A stretch of 64,000 nucleotides of DNA from the NCBI GenBank assembly GCA_016839165.1, contig CP069300.1:186001-250000 (forward strand), read 5' to 3'. The stretch comes from Bradyrhizobium sp. PSBB068 (GTDB lineage Bacteria; Pseudomonadota; Alphaproteobacteria; Rhizobiales; Xanthobacteraceae). Shown piece by piece: positions 32,404 through 43,176 of this stretch. Under the pieces are notes generated by a model. That model was given only the letters and a program-made list of their open reading frames with translations. It searched no databases and was not told where the DNA came from. The translations under genes and the position numbers were made by a program. Each line of letters starts with the position of its first letter. The stretch's first letter is position 1.

Positions 32404-33050
32404 TTGCGCTTCGCGAGCTTGGTCGGCGGCGGCGATGCCGGCGTGAACAGCTTCTTCAAATCGTTCAGCCCGTCGGACAGCCGCGGCCAATCGCAGGAGA
32501 ACGTGCCCTTCACGCAGCTGCGTGTCCGCGGTCGCGGCTCGGGAATCGGCACGGCTGCGATCCGCGGCTTGACCGGCTTTGCGGCGGGGACGGGGACCTT
32601 CGCCGGCTCGCTGTGCAGCGACGCCTGCTGGATCTGCGGCGGCCGCTCCTGCTGCTTCTCCTGCCGCTCGAGCTGCTTGGCATTGAACGCCGCGACGATG
32701 CTGGAGCGGCGCTCTTTCTCGAGATAGCCGGTATATTCCTGGTCGATCTTCTTCTGCTCGTCCGGCGTCGGATTGGGACCGGCGATGTCGAAGCTGCGGT
32801 CCTGCATGAAGTCGTAATAGGTGTAGCCGCCGCCAGGCTTGCGGCGCCCGGCAAACTTGGCGTTGCAGTCGGCGAGTTGCGCAGTCTTGTCCTGCTTGGT
32901 CTTCGCCCTCTCGGCGAGGTCGGCGCAATCCTCAAAATCCTTCGGGGCGCTGCGCCACCATTGCGCGTGCGCGCGCATCGGCGCCAGCGCAACCGCGGCG
33001 ACGAAAACGGCGACAGCCAACGTCGATGATCGTGACGGCATCACGGACAT
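32400..33050 (-). CDS. Secreted protein of unknown function
   Basis: About 216 residues from the ATG at 33050; TTG at 33059 and ATG at 33041 are alternatives. The signal peptide (LAVAVFVAAVALAPMRAHA) is followed by a conserved-looking part with two Cys (FEDCADLAERAK, LADCNAKFAGRRKPGGGYTYYDF), a charged Gln-rich helix and a Pro/Lys-rich stretch. It ends with a Cys pair region (SCVKGTFSCDWPRL). I do not recognise a domain. Likely periplasmic. Confidence 0.7.
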   Translation of the reverse strand: MSVMPSRSSTLAVAVFVAAVALAPMRAHAQWWRSAPKDFEDCADLAERAKTKQDKTAQLADCNAKFAGRRKPGGGYTYYDFMQDRSFDIAGPNPTPDEQKKIDQEYTGYLEKERRSSIVAAFNAKQLERQEKQQERPPQIQQASLHSEPAKVPVPAAKPVKPRIAAVPIPEPRPRTRSCVKGTFSCDWPRLSDGLNDLKKLFTPASPPPTKLAKRN

Positions 33051-33257
33051 TGCAAGCAAACCCGAACGACACAGAGTGACCGGATTGTCGCCATTTTAGT
33101 GACGCTTGTCACCCTGGAACCGAACGATTTCCCTGACCAATTAAGTCGCAGACCAGCCGTGGGGCCTGATCAAATAATCGCGGCATGCAATTGTAATATC
33201 TCAAGAATTCTTACCGTAACGGCGCGTCGGAAGTTGCAACAATTCGTCTCGAATCGT

Positions 33258-34451
33258 TCACTTGACCCGATGCAGCAACGCCACGAGTTCCGCCTGCCGA
33301 TGCGTGCCGGTCTTCTGGAAGATCGTCTTGAGCTGATTGCGCGCGGTGGCAAGGGCAACGCCGGCTTCCTGTGCGGCGGTTTCGACGGAATCGCCGCGCG
33401 CAAGCCGCGCGGCGAGGCGCGCCTGCGCCGGGGTCAGCTCGAACGTCGCCGCCAGCAGCGCCTGATCGAAGGCGGCGTTGCCTTCGAGATCGCGGATCAA
33501 CAGGATCGCGCGCGCGCCCAGGAACGGTGACCGCGCGGCAGGAGGCACCGGCTGCATCTGGATCACGATCGGCCGTTTGTCGATCCTGCGCACCACGATC
33601 GGCGATGACGGCAAGGGCTGCAGATCCGAGCTGCGGGCTAGCTGATCGATCAGCCTGGTCAGATCGGCATTGGCCTGCCGGTCGAGCAAAGTGAGCCGGT
33701 TGTTGCGGATCGTAAGGTCGTGGCCGAGGCAGCTCTCCGCCTGGCCGTTCATGCCGATGACGGCGCCGAAGCGGCCGACGGCAATCGCCGCGATCTGGAT
33801 CAGGTCGAGCGCACTGGTGATGCCCGAGATCGCGGAGCGGCCGACGACGGCGGAGAGCGTCGCGGCTTCGGTGAGCCGCGCCGACACCCGCGAGAGCGCC
33901 TTGACCTCGTCGGCGTCGAACATGCCCTCCTTCGGCGAGCGCTGAATGGTCAATCCCCACAATGCCGGACCCGAGCGGAAGCCGATGGCGGCAAACCATT
34001 TCAATCCGAACTCGCCGAGCGAAGCGTAGAGCGGATCGCGCAACATGTCGGCTTCGGACTCGAACAGATCGGCGTCGGTGATGACGTTGGTGCCGGCGAG
34101 GATCAGCGGCACGCCGCGTGCCGCACGGATGTCCGAGAGGTGAAGGTTGTTGGGGAAGTAGCTCTTGGAGAAATACTCGGTGATCGAGTCGGTGCGGGGA
34201 ATGTCTTCGGTGCGGATGTCGCTCTGAAGCATCGCAGCCCCGGTCGCGCCGACGGCAGCGCAGACCCCCTCCATGAAGGACGGCCAGGTCGCGGGATCGA
34301 GAACCACGTCGCCAAGGCGCGCGGTCACGTCGTCCAGCCTGTGCACGTCGACCAAAGGCTTAAGCTCCGCCTGCTGCAGACTTTCATTGTTTCGCAGGCG
34401 AAACAGGAAAAGCCTGGTTGCGCCCGGTACCGTGCATAAAACAACCCGCAC
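33258..34451 (-). CDS. LuxR-family helix-turn-helix transcriptional regulator
   Basis: Up to 397 residues from a GTG at 34451; the true start may lie somewhat downstream. The C-terminal 60 residues form a LuxR/GerE HTH: FELTPAQARLAARLARGDSV, then ATARNQLKTIFQKTGTHRQA. The N-terminal 300 residues carry no autoinducer-binding or receiver motif that I can see, with a possible PAS-like fold (IGMNGQAESCLGHDL). Many LuxR orphans of this type occur in Bradyrhizobium. Target genes are unknown. Confidence 0.85.
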   Translation of the reverse strand: MRVVLCTVPGATRLFLFRLRNNESLQQAELKPLVDVHRLDDVTARLGDVVLDPATWPSFMEGVCAAVGATGAAMLQSDIRTEDIPRTDSITEYFSKSYFPNNLHLSDIRAARGVPLILAGTNVITDADLFESEADMLRDPLYASLGEFGLKWFAAIGFRSGPALWGLTIQRSPKEGMFDADEVKALSRVSARLTEAATLSAVVGRSAISGITSALDLIQIAAIAVGRFGAVIGMNGQAESCLGHDLTIRNNRLTLLDRQANADLTRLIDQLARSSDLQPLPSSPIVVRRIDKRPIVIQMQPVPPAARSPFLGARAILLIRDLEGNAAFDQALLAATFELTPAQARLAARLARGDSVETAAQEAGVALATARNQLKTIFQKTGTHRQAELVALLHRVK

Positions 34452-34548
34452 CGCCCGTCGTGCAAGTTAAATCAGCGCCACGGTCGAGGCCGGGCACGAA
34501 AACCCCAGCGAAACATCATCGAAAATCGGCGAGCGGACGGTCCCGCCG

Positions 34549-35214
34549 CTACGGCAAACGTTGATCCCAGCGGTGACCGGCCTCGGTCAGTGCCACGCGG
34601 CAGAAGCCGGCGGCGATCGCGACGACGTCCTCGACGGCTTGCGGATATTGCCTCGAGACCCAGCGCAGCGCGATCGAGATGACCGCGCCGACCATGCCGA
34701 CCGAGAGCAGCGCCGCTGCCGCGCTTCCGTCGCCGTGTTTCGGATCGCGCATCGGCGGCACCAGGATGTCGCTGAAGACGCGCCCGGCGTCGAGCTTGAC
34801 GGCATCGACCGCCGGGCTGATGCCGGAGATTTCCAGCAGGAAGACCCGCGCGGGCTTCGGATGCTGCTTCAGCCGGGTAAAATACAGCGTCAGCGCGGCG
34901 CGCAGCCTCGCTTCCGCATCGTCGCCGGCAGCCGCTGCGGCAGCCGCCATCTCCTCGTGCAGATGGCCGACGACATGGTTATAGGCGGCGATCAGCAGGG
35001 CTTCGCTGTTGGCGAAGGACTCATAGAAATAGCGCTCGGTGAGCTCGGCGGCCTCACAGATCGCCTTCACCGTCGCGACGCGATAGCCGACCTCGCCATA
35101 GACCTCGATTGCCGCGTCGATCAGCTTGAGCCGCCGCTCGCTGCGGCGTTCGTCGGCGTCCATGCCGCCATAGAGGCGGGCTTTCCCGCTGCTTGCCATG
35201 AAGCCTATTGACAT
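34549..35214 (-). CDS. TetR/AcrR family transcriptional regulator
   Basis: Up to 221 residues (ATG 35214; ATG 35199 is also possible). The N-terminal HTH is typical: LIDAAIEVYGEVGYRVATVKAICEAAELTERYFYESFANSE, which I quote only as YGEVGYRVATVKAICEAAEL and RYFYESFANSE. The C-terminal helical domain is a ligand-binding dimer. It is divergent from a flavin monooxygenase, with the palindrome 35222-35245 between them, the standard setting for a TetR repressor of its neighbour. The ligand is presumably the monooxygenase substrate. Confidence 0.9.
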   Translation of the reverse strand: MSIGFMASSGKARLYGGMDADERRSERRLKLIDAAIEVYGEVGYRVATVKAICEAAELTERYFYESFANSEALLIAAYNHVVGHLHEEMAAAAAAAGDDAEARLRAALTLYFTRLKQHPKPARVFLLEISGISPAVDAVKLDAGRVFSDILVPPMRDPKHGDGSAAAALLSVGMVGAVISIALRWVSRQYPQAVEDVVAIAAGFCRVALTEAGHRWDQRLP

Positions 35215-35221
35215 GAGCCAT

Positions 35222-35245
35222 TGTCAGATGTCAAGTTATCTGACA
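35222..35245. promoter_or_regulatory. Candidate TetR operator
   Basis: TGTCAGAT-N8-ATCTGACA: perfect 8-bp arms with an 8-bp centre, between the divergent TetR and monooxygenase genes. CATTGTCA also occurs directly repeated at 35219-35226 and 35251-35258, flanking the palindrome. Spacing to the monooxygenase ATG (35283) is 37 bp. Confidence 0.7.
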
Positions 35246-35282
35246 ACAGGCATTGTCAATTCTACCGCGGGAGGGTCGAAGC

Positions 35283-36788
35283 ATGTCCGCTCATTTCGAC
35301 GTGTTGATCGTTGGTGCCGGACTGTCGGGCATCGGCGCCGGCTATCATCTGCAGACCAACTGTCCCGACCGCAGCTACGCCATTCTCGAAGGTCGCGATT
35401 GCATTGGCGGCACCTGGGACCTGTTCCGCTATCCTGGCATCCGCTCCGACTCCGACATGTACACGCTCGGCTATTCGTTCCGGCCGTGGACCGAGCCGAA
35501 GGCGATCGCCGACGGCCCGTCGATCCTGAACTATGTGCGCGAGACCGCGCGCGTCTACGGCATCGACAAGAACATCCGCTTCAACCACCGCGTCGTGCGC
35601 GCCGACTGGTCGTCGGCCGACTCGCAATGGACGGTGGAGGTCGAACGCGGGCCGGAGAAGGCGATCGAGCATCTCACCTGCAACTTCCTGTTCATGTGCA
35701 GCGGCTACTACAAATACGAGCACGGCTACACGCCTGACTTCCCCGGCATCGCCGATTTCGCCGGCCGCGTCGTCCATCCGCAGCAATGGACCGACGACAT
35801 CGACTATGCCGGCAAGAAGGTGGTGGTGATCGGCAGCGGCGCGACCGCGGTGACGCTGGTGCCGGAAATGGCCAAGACCGCCGCCCATGTCACGATGCTC
35901 CAGCGGTCGCCGACCTATGTCGTGGCGCGGCCCGATGAGGACAAGGTCGCCAACTGGTTGCGGGCGCGGCTGTCCGCAAAACTCGCCTACGGCCTCACGC
36001 GCTGGAAGAATGTGCTGTTCGGGATGTATTTCTACCGGCTCTGCAAGCGCGATCCGGAGCGCGTGAAGAAGCTGATCCTCGGCGGCGTGCGCCACGCGCT
36101 CGGTCCCGATTACGACGTCGCGACGCATTTCACACCGCGCTACAATCCGTGGGACCAGCGGCTCTGCCTGGTGCCGAACGGCGATCTCTTTCAATCCTTG
36201 CGCAACGGCGGATCATCCGTCGTCACCGACCAGATCGAAACCTTCACGCGTGGGGGCATCAAGCTCAAGAGCGGCGAGGTGCTCGACGCCGATGTCGTGG
36301 TGACCGCGACGGGCCTCGATCTGCAGGTGCTCGGCGGGCTCGAGATCAAGGTCGACGGCACCCCGGTCGATCTGTCGAAGACCATGAACTACAAGGGGCT
36401 GATGTATTCCGGCTTGCCGAACCTCGCCGCCGCGTTCGGCTACACCAACGCGTCCTGGACGCTGAAATGCGACCTGACCTGCGAATATGTCTGCCGCATG
36501 CTCAATCACATGAAGGCGCACGGCTATGCGCAGGTGACGCCGCGGCGGAACGACCCTGATGTGACCGAGCTGCCCTGGGTGGATTTCTCCTCGGGCTATA
36601 TCCAGCGCGCCGCGGCCAGGTTCCCCAAGCAGGGCTCGCGCCGGCCGTGGCGGTTGTACCAGAACTATGCGCTCGATATCATGACGCTGCGGTTCGGATC
36701 GCTGAAGGATGAGGCGATCGAGTTTCTGCCGGCGCGCCGGGCCGGCGCCACGGATGCTGCCGCGAACCCGGCGCGGCAAGTGGCGTAA
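35283..36788 (+). CDS. Flavin-containing monooxygenase, Baeyer-Villiger type
   Basis: 501 residues from the ATG at 35283, preceded by GGGAGGG. Two Rossmann motifs are visible: VLIVGAGLSGIGAG for FAD and VVVIGSGATAVT for NADPH. Between them lies FAGRVVHPQQW, matching the Baeyer-Villiger fingerprint FxGxxxHxxxW. GGTWDLFRYPGIRSDSDMY is also typical of this class. Such enzymes insert oxygen into ketones to form esters or lactones, or oxidise soft heteroatoms. Repression by the adjacent TetR protein is likely. The C-terminal tail is Ala/Arg-rich. Confidence 0.92.
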   Translation: MSAHFDVLIVGAGLSGIGAGYHLQTNCPDRSYAILEGRDCIGGTWDLFRYPGIRSDSDMYTLGYSFRPWTEPKAIADGPSILNYVRETARVYGIDKNIRFNHRVVRADWSSADSQWTVEVERGPEKAIEHLTCNFLFMCSGYYKYEHGYTPDFPGIADFAGRVVHPQQWTDDIDYAGKKVVVIGSGATAVTLVPEMAKTAAHVTMLQRSPTYVVARPDEDKVANWLRARLSAKLAYGLTRWKNVLFGMYFYRLCKRDPERVKKLILGGVRHALGPDYDVATHFTPRYNPWDQRLCLVPNGDLFQSLRNGGSSVVTDQIETFTRGGIKLKSGEVLDADVVVTATGLDLQVLGGLEIKVDGTPVDLSKTMNYKGLMYSGLPNLAAAFGYTNASWTLKCDLTCEYVCRMLNHMKAHGYAQVTPRRNDPDVTELPWVDFSSGYIQRAAARFPKQGSRRPWRLYQNYALDIMTLRFGSLKDEAIEFLPARRAGATDAAANPARQVA

Positions 36789-36904
36789 GGCACAACGCGG
36801 CGAACCAGGCACAACTTCGCGCGCCCGTTGGGGCGCGGGCTGGCGATCATTCGGCACCTCTGCTATGGGAGGGCTGCGCCTGCATGCTTCGCTGCGGGCG
36901 GTGC

Positions 36905-36981
36905 GGTCCCGTAGCTCAGCCGGATAGAGCGACGGTTTCCTAAACCGTAGGTCGGAAGTTCGAGTCTTCCCGGGATCGCCA
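36905..36981 (+). tRNA. tRNA-Arg (anticodon CCT)
   Basis: 77 nt with encoded CCA. Acceptor stem GGTCCCG pairs with CGGGATC (one G-U). The D stem is GCTC/GAGC. The anticodon stem is ACGGT/ACCGT with loop TTCCTAA, giving anticodon CCT (codon AGG). The T arm is GGAAG-TTCGAGT-CTTCC. Fold is complete with discriminator G and CCA at 36979-36981. Confidence 0.97.
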
Positions 36982-37252
36982 TTTTCCGCCTGCCTGTGTT
37001 CAATGCACGCCCCAGGTTGTCGCGCCTTAAGCTGGGCCTTGGTGGGGGCGCGACCGGCGGAGTTGCAAGCGACGGAGCGCAGCACTGGACTGTCGCAGCG
37101 TGTGCCGCGATGTCGCGCGCAGTTCCTGAACGGTGGTAACATTGGACGGCACGCTGATGTGTGCGAGTATTCCCGGTCCCGGTGCGACTTTCGCTGGACG
37201 CTCCGTTGGCAGCAGTGATAACGGCTGAGAAAGCCATCTCACGACGGATCGC

Positions 37253-38092
37253 ATGCCGAAACCTCCGCCCCCTCCCGCCAATCGCGGGCCCAATCCGTCC
37301 CCGGCGCTGCAACGCGCTGTGGCCGCATTGCAGATGGGACAGATCGTCGAAGCCGAGCGGCTGGCGGCAGAGGTCTTGAAGGCAAACCGGAACGATGTCG
37401 GCGCGGCCTCGATCCTGGCGCGGGCGCTGATGATGCAGAACCGCAACGAGGAGGCGATCGCGCCGCTCGAGCGCGCGACCCGCCGCGTCGAGGATGCGGG
37501 CCTCGAGACCCTGCTCGGCGCGGCGCTCGGCGGCGCCGGTCGCCGCAACGAGGCGATCGATGTGCTGCGGCGAACCACCGCGCGGCGGCCACCATACCTG
37601 CCCGCATTTCAGGCGCTGGCCGGGCAATTGCACGCGGACGGCCGTATCGACGAGGCGGTTGCCGTCATTGAGAGCGCAATTGCGCTCGCACCAGGGAGCC
37701 TCGAGTTTCAGCTCCTGCTCGCGCAGCTCCTGCCCCAGCGCAATGAGCGCGGCCGTGCGCGCCAGATTCTGGAGAAGCTGCGCGCTGCGGCGCCGGGACA
37801 TCCCGATGTTCTGGGCGCACTCGCGCGCGTGCTGCTGCTCGATGGCGAATACGCGGCCGCGGCGGATCTCTACCGCCAGGTGCTGGCGCAGCGCCCCGAC
37901 GATCCCCTGACGCGTACCAGCTTCTCCGCCACTCTTCTCGAAATGGGCGACCGTGCTGCCGGCGAAGCCAATCTGCGTCTGGCGTTGCGCGGCCGGCCGC
38001 AAATGATCGGCCGCACGACGGCCGCGCTGGTCATGTCATCGCATGGCCGCTTCTTCTTCCGTCGCAGCGCGTTTGCGGAATTCTTGAGTTAG
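37253..38092 (+). CDS. Tetratricopeptide-repeat protein
   Basis: 279 residues after a Pro-rich N-terminus (PKPPPPPANRGPNPSP). Several degenerate TPR helices are visible: MGQIVEAERLAAEVLKANRN, GRIDEAVAVIESAIALAPGS and GEYAAAADLYRQVLAQRPDD, each ending in the usual Asn/Pro-rich turn. TPR proteins mediate protein-protein contacts; the partner cannot be inferred. There is no signal peptide. The gene lies 271 bp after the tRNA. Confidence 0.82.
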   Translation: MPKPPPPPANRGPNPSPALQRAVAALQMGQIVEAERLAAEVLKANRNDVGAASILARALMMQNRNEEAIAPLERATRRVEDAGLETLLGAALGGAGRRNEAIDVLRRTTARRPPYLPAFQALAGQLHADGRIDEAVAVIESAIALAPGSLEFQLLLAQLLPQRNERGRARQILEKLRAAAPGHPDVLGALARVLLLDGEYAAAADLYRQVLAQRPDDPLTRTSFSATLLEMGDRAAGEANLRLALRGRPQMIGRTTAALVMSSHGRFFFRRSAFAEFLS

Positions 38093-38131
38093 GCGATCCA
38101 GGCTGGATTTGCCGGCCGCGCCACAAACTCG

Positions 38132-38256
38132 CCGTCGTCCCGGCGGAGGCCGGGACCCATGACCACCGATGCTGCTTGTTGCGCGATGTTGGAACGACGA
38201 GTCCCATCAATCATATCTGCTGCGGCGTATGGGTCCCGGCTTTCGCCGGGACGACG
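38132..38256. repeat. Intergenic palindromic element, GTCGTCCCGGC family (copy 3)
   Basis: Arms at 38132-38167 and 38222-38256 (CCGTCGTCCCGGCGGAGGCC; GTATGGGTCCCGGCTTTCGC). Located between the convergent TPR and unknown-function genes. Confidence 0.85.
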
Positions 38257-38331
38257 CGCGGAGAGGGTCTCGCCCACTCCGTACCCGTCATCGCCCGCGT
38301 GCGATCCGCAACGCAATCTCGTGCGTCCAGT

Positions 38332-39045
38332 CTACGATCGAAACTGGCGGCGATAGAGCCCGGGCTCGCGGGCCATCTTGTTGGACAGTTCCTGCGCGCG
38401 CGCTGTTTCATCGGGCGTCATCGCCGCGGTCTGCGCGACCCAGTTTTCACGCTTCACCGGGAAGCATTGCGCAACCGGCGTGCCCCTGGGCAGTACGCCG
38501 TTGAAATTGGTATCGTGCCAGTGTGCCGGGAAATGAACCCAGCTGTCGTGGAACAGATCGCAATCGACCATGCCGGTCAGCGTGGTGAACGGCAGGTCGA
38601 ACCGGTTGACCGGATGTGTGAAGAACAGCGAGTAGCCCGCCGGCGCCTCGATGGTCCACAGATTGACGAACTTGATGAGAAGGCGGTCCGGCGTGAACAG
38701 CGGCGAGCCGACCACCTGGCTTTCGTCGTGGAATCCGATCGGCGAGCGCGGGAATTCGAGCGCCCCGCCGGCGGGAAGGTCGTTGTCCCAGGTCATTGCG
38801 CCATTCTCGACCTTCAGATCGCAGACCAGCGGCAACAGGAAACCTGACGTCATCGCATCGACGAATGGCGGGCAGCGCTTGACGGTATCCTCTTCGCGAT
38901 TGCTCATCGCATTGAAGGCCTGCGTCGGCATCGCCTTGAGCCACCCGGGAAGACCCAATGATGCAGGCACCGGTGGCGGAATCTTGCCCTCGAGCTCCGC
39001 CGGGCAGCGGAATTTGATGGTTATCGCTTCGTTGTTATTGGACAC
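38332..39045 (-). CDS. Conserved protein of unknown function
   Basis: About 237 residues from the GTG at 39045, chosen because AAGGA lies about 9 nt upstream; the frame is open to 39084. No signal peptide or membrane helix. Features are KRCPPFVDAMTSGFLLPLVC, IKFVNLWTIEAPAGYSLFFTHPVNR, quoted as WTIEAPAGYSLFFTHPVNR, and a His/Trp-rich DLFHDSWVHFPAHWHD that could hold a metal. It ends with Cys and basic residues. It may belong to a DUF6065-like family, which I cannot verify. Neighbour aspA is divergent. Confidence 0.7.
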   Translation of the reverse strand: MSNNNEAITIKFRCPAELEGKIPPPVPASLGLPGWLKAMPTQAFNAMSNREEDTVKRCPPFVDAMTSGFLLPLVCDLKVENGAMTWDNDLPAGGALEFPRSPIGFHDESQVVGSPLFTPDRLLIKFVNLWTIEAPAGYSLFFTHPVNRFDLPFTTLTGMVDCDLFHDSWVHFPAHWHDTNFNGVLPRGTPVAQCFPVKRENWVAQTAAMTPDETARAQELSNKMAREPGLYRRQFRS

Positions 39046-39368
39046 GGTTCTGGTCCTTGGTTCGTTCGATATCGGCAGCGCCAATGCGCCAGTCGGTGCT
39101 GATCTAGCACGCGATGACGGGGCGGAGAAAGCAATCGCGCCTGTCGCCCGGCGAGCTCCGGCATGGAGCCATAAGTTGTTGTTATCGTGACGGATAAGGC
39201 TAGTCCTCGATTCCCGGTGCGGCGCGCATGTCGATGCCGCTTTTCCGCGACGTTCCGTTCGCCAATATGCAAGACTTTGCCGATAGGCATTGGCTTTCGA
39301 TGTCTGTCGGGCGCATCATGGCTGGTGTCGCTGACGCCAGGATTTGCAGCAGGTAACCGGAGGGACCA
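39046..39368. other. Intergenic region upstream of aspA
   Basis: About 320 bp between divergent genes. Nothing beyond presumed promoters; a short open frame at 39187 has no support. GGAGGGA at 39359-39365 is the ribosome-binding site of aspA. Confidence 0.5.
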
Positions 39369-40913
<1,545 letters not shown>

Positions 40914-41067
40914 GAGCAGGCGTTACGGAGCGCGAGGCAGGACACAGCATCCGTCGTTCGTCGTGCTCGGGCTTGTCGCGGCGTACCCCTTCAATGCCGC
41001 CCGCGCAAGAGACGCGGCTGGCCGGGCCAAGCCCGGTCATGACGGCGGGAGTGTCGAACGGCGACAG

Positions 41068-42903
41068 CTACAGTGTCTTGATGAACTCGATCAGGGCGCG
41101 GCGCTGGTCTTCCTTCAGCCCCGGCCCGATCACGCCGGTGCCCTTCTCGTCGGAGAATTCGTGCCCGGAATTGCTGTTGCCGCGCTTGGCGGTATTGAGC
41201 ATGAAGCCGTCCTTGATCTTGTCCTTCCAGACATAGCCGAGATCCTTGGGCTCATATTCCCGGCTGCCGAGATAGAAGGTCGGCGGACGCTCCCTCACCG
41301 GTGACAGCAGCGCATAGATGGTCGGGACCGACCCGTTGTGCAGATAGGGCGGGGTTGCCCAGATGCCGTTGAGCGGCCGGACCTTGTAGGCGAGCGGCGC
41401 CTGGATCTCGTTCGGCCGGTAGCCGTTGATGCGCTTGCGATCCTCGGGCGGGGTCTTGTTCTGGTCGTACCAGTAGTCGACGGTCTTCTCGACGAGTTCG
41501 CCGAGCGCCGGCCCGAAGCTGCCGTCCTTGATGTTCAGATTGGCCGGCGTCTCGACGGTGCGGGTCTGCAGGCCTTCGGCCTGCGCGCTGTCGGTGCCGA
41601 TATGGCTGATCGGAATCATCTCGACGTCGAGCAGCGGTTGACCGGCGTCGTTCTTGATCCAGCGCTTCTTGTCCTTGAACAGCGAAAAGGCCTCGCTCTC
41701 GGGCAGCGCCTTGCTGTTGATCGCCGGGCCATGGCAGTCCTGGCAGTGCGTCTTGTAGAGCTCGCCACCCTTCCTCGCGAGATCCATGTTGATCTGCCCC
41801 AGGATGTTCTCCGGCCATTTCGGCGATGCCAAGCCGCCAAAGCCCTTATCCTCGCTGGGCGGCTCGCCGGCGATCATCCGTTCCATCTCGTGCAGCGTGT
41901 CGATCCGCGCGCTCGATTTGAACAGGCCCTTGGATGCATCGAGCAGATTGAGTTCGGCGCTGACGCCGAGCGCCTCGCCGGCATTGCGCACCATCGGCTG
42001 CATGATCGAGCCGTCATACTGCACCCAGCTGAACCATGGCGCATTCCAGATCCGCGGGAAATGCACCGGCGCCGAATGCGAGGCGTAGTTGTTCGGATTG
42101 TTCAGGTCGATCGCAAACACCTGGTTGCCGATCCGGTTCAGTGCGTCGAGCCGCGCATAGCCTTCCTCGACGCTGTTGGCGGCGACCTTGCTCTCAAGCG
42201 CATTGATCTTGGCATATTGCTGCAGCACGAGATCGAGCTGGCCGCGCAGCGCCATGCGTTCCTCGACGCTGGCCTCCTTGCCGAGGATCTCGTCGGCAAA
42301 GCGCGCGAAGCGGCCGGGCCAGAACCTGGTCAGCAGCAGCGAGACGCCGACGCTCTTCTGGAATTCGAACAGATTGGTGTTGGCCGGTCCGCCGTCGATC
42401 ACAATCTCGGTGCCGCGATAGCTGAGGCTTCCGGTGTGGCAGGCGGAGCAGGTCAGCCCGACGCCGTTCATGTCGGCCTTGCTGTGCGGGTTGCGCCACG
42501 GCGCGCCGTTGGCATCCACCATCGGGCCGCTCGGCGCAAACCCGATCGGCAGCGCATCCGGCTTGCCCGGGATCACGGTGTCGGGAATGAAACCGAAGCG
42601 GCCGAGATAATCGGTCTCGCTGAGCTTCGGCGCTGCCGTGAACAACGGCCAGAGCGTCGGCTGCTCCAGCGCCATGAACCATTCATTCGGAATGAGGAAC
42701 GTCCGCGTGCCCTGGTCGGCGTGATAGAACCAGCGCAGCCGCTCGGCGCTGACATTCTGATCCAGCCACACGGTCTTCGCAGGCGGCTGGTAGTCGACGG
42801 CCTTGACGCGGAAGCCGCTCGCCACCGTCTCGATATCGTCCTTGAAATAGAGGACGCCGGCGACAATCAGCAGTCCGATGAAAAAGATCGTCTTGCGAGG
42901 CAT
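41068..42903 (-). CDS. Di-heme c-type cytochrome, RoxA/cytochrome c peroxidase-like
   Basis: 611 residues with one N-terminal membrane anchor (TIFFIGLLIVAGVLYF) and a periplasmic body. Two heme sites occur at CSACH (residues 152-156) and CQDCH (387-391), 235 residues apart, and the distinctive NGIWATPPYLHNGSVPTIY near residue 520. Wide spacing, the tryptophan cluster PRIWNAPWFSW (about 283-294) and the overall length resemble RoxA-type rubber oxygenases and related di-heme oxygenases more than classical small cytochrome c peroxidases. RoxA cleaves polyisoprene with O2. Substrate here is unknown, and no further pathway genes sit beside it. Confidence 0.85.
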   Translation of the reverse strand: MPRKTIFFIGLLIVAGVLYFKDDIETVASGFRVKAVDYQPPAKTVWLDQNVSAERLRWFYHADQGTRTFLIPNEWFMALEQPTLWPLFTAAPKLSETDYLGRFGFIPDTVIPGKPDALPIGFAPSGPMVDANGAPWRNPHSKADMNGVGLTCSACHTGSLSYRGTEIVIDGGPANTNLFEFQKSVGVSLLLTRFWPGRFARFADEILGKEASVEERMALRGQLDLVLQQYAKINALESKVAANSVEEGYARLDALNRIGNQVFAIDLNNPNNYASHSAPVHFPRIWNAPWFSWVQYDGSIMQPMVRNAGEALGVSAELNLLDASKGLFKSSARIDTLHEMERMIAGEPPSEDKGFGGLASPKWPENILGQINMDLARKGGELYKTHCQDCHGPAINSKALPESEAFSLFKDKKRWIKNDAGQPLLDVEMIPISHIGTDSAQAEGLQTRTVETPANLNIKDGSFGPALGELVEKTVDYWYDQNKTPPEDRKRINGYRPNEIQAPLAYKVRPLNGIWATPPYLHNGSVPTIYALLSPVRERPPTFYLGSREYEPKDLGYVWKDKIKDGFMLNTAKRGNSNSGHEFSDEKGTGVIGPGLKEDQRRALIEFIKTL

Positions 42904-43176
42904 GCCCGTCCCCCAATTCGCGGTATCAGCGCGTCATATTGCTGAGATATTAAAAGTCGCCGAAACAGATTCGCGTTAAACGTGTGTTGCACTGTGCACT
43001 ATCCTATCGCGGCGCCGCTCGGTCTACCAACGGAAATGTTGCAAGGGAAATGTCGCAAAGGAAATTTTGGTTGGCTGTGAGCCAGTTCACTTGCGGCGTG
43101 CTCTCCTCGGCGGCATTTGCGCGCATCGACGGCTGCGGCTAGAAATGCCGGGGCAACAATTCTCCGGGATGGCGTC

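Noticed and set aside
27961..34451. Quorum-sensing unit formed by the lactonase-like gene and the LuxR-type regulator
   Set aside because: They are about 4.5 kb apart on opposite strands, no luxI-like gene is present, and the LuxR protein shows no visible autoinducer-binding domain.
36863..38002. Minus-strand open frames (also 36213-37142) containing RLELPTYGLGNRRSIRLSYG or KTRTSDLRFRKPSLYPAELR
   Set aside because: These strings are the antisense translation of the tRNA-Arg gene, a well-known source of false proteins; the rest is the reverse strand of the monooxygenase and TPR genes.
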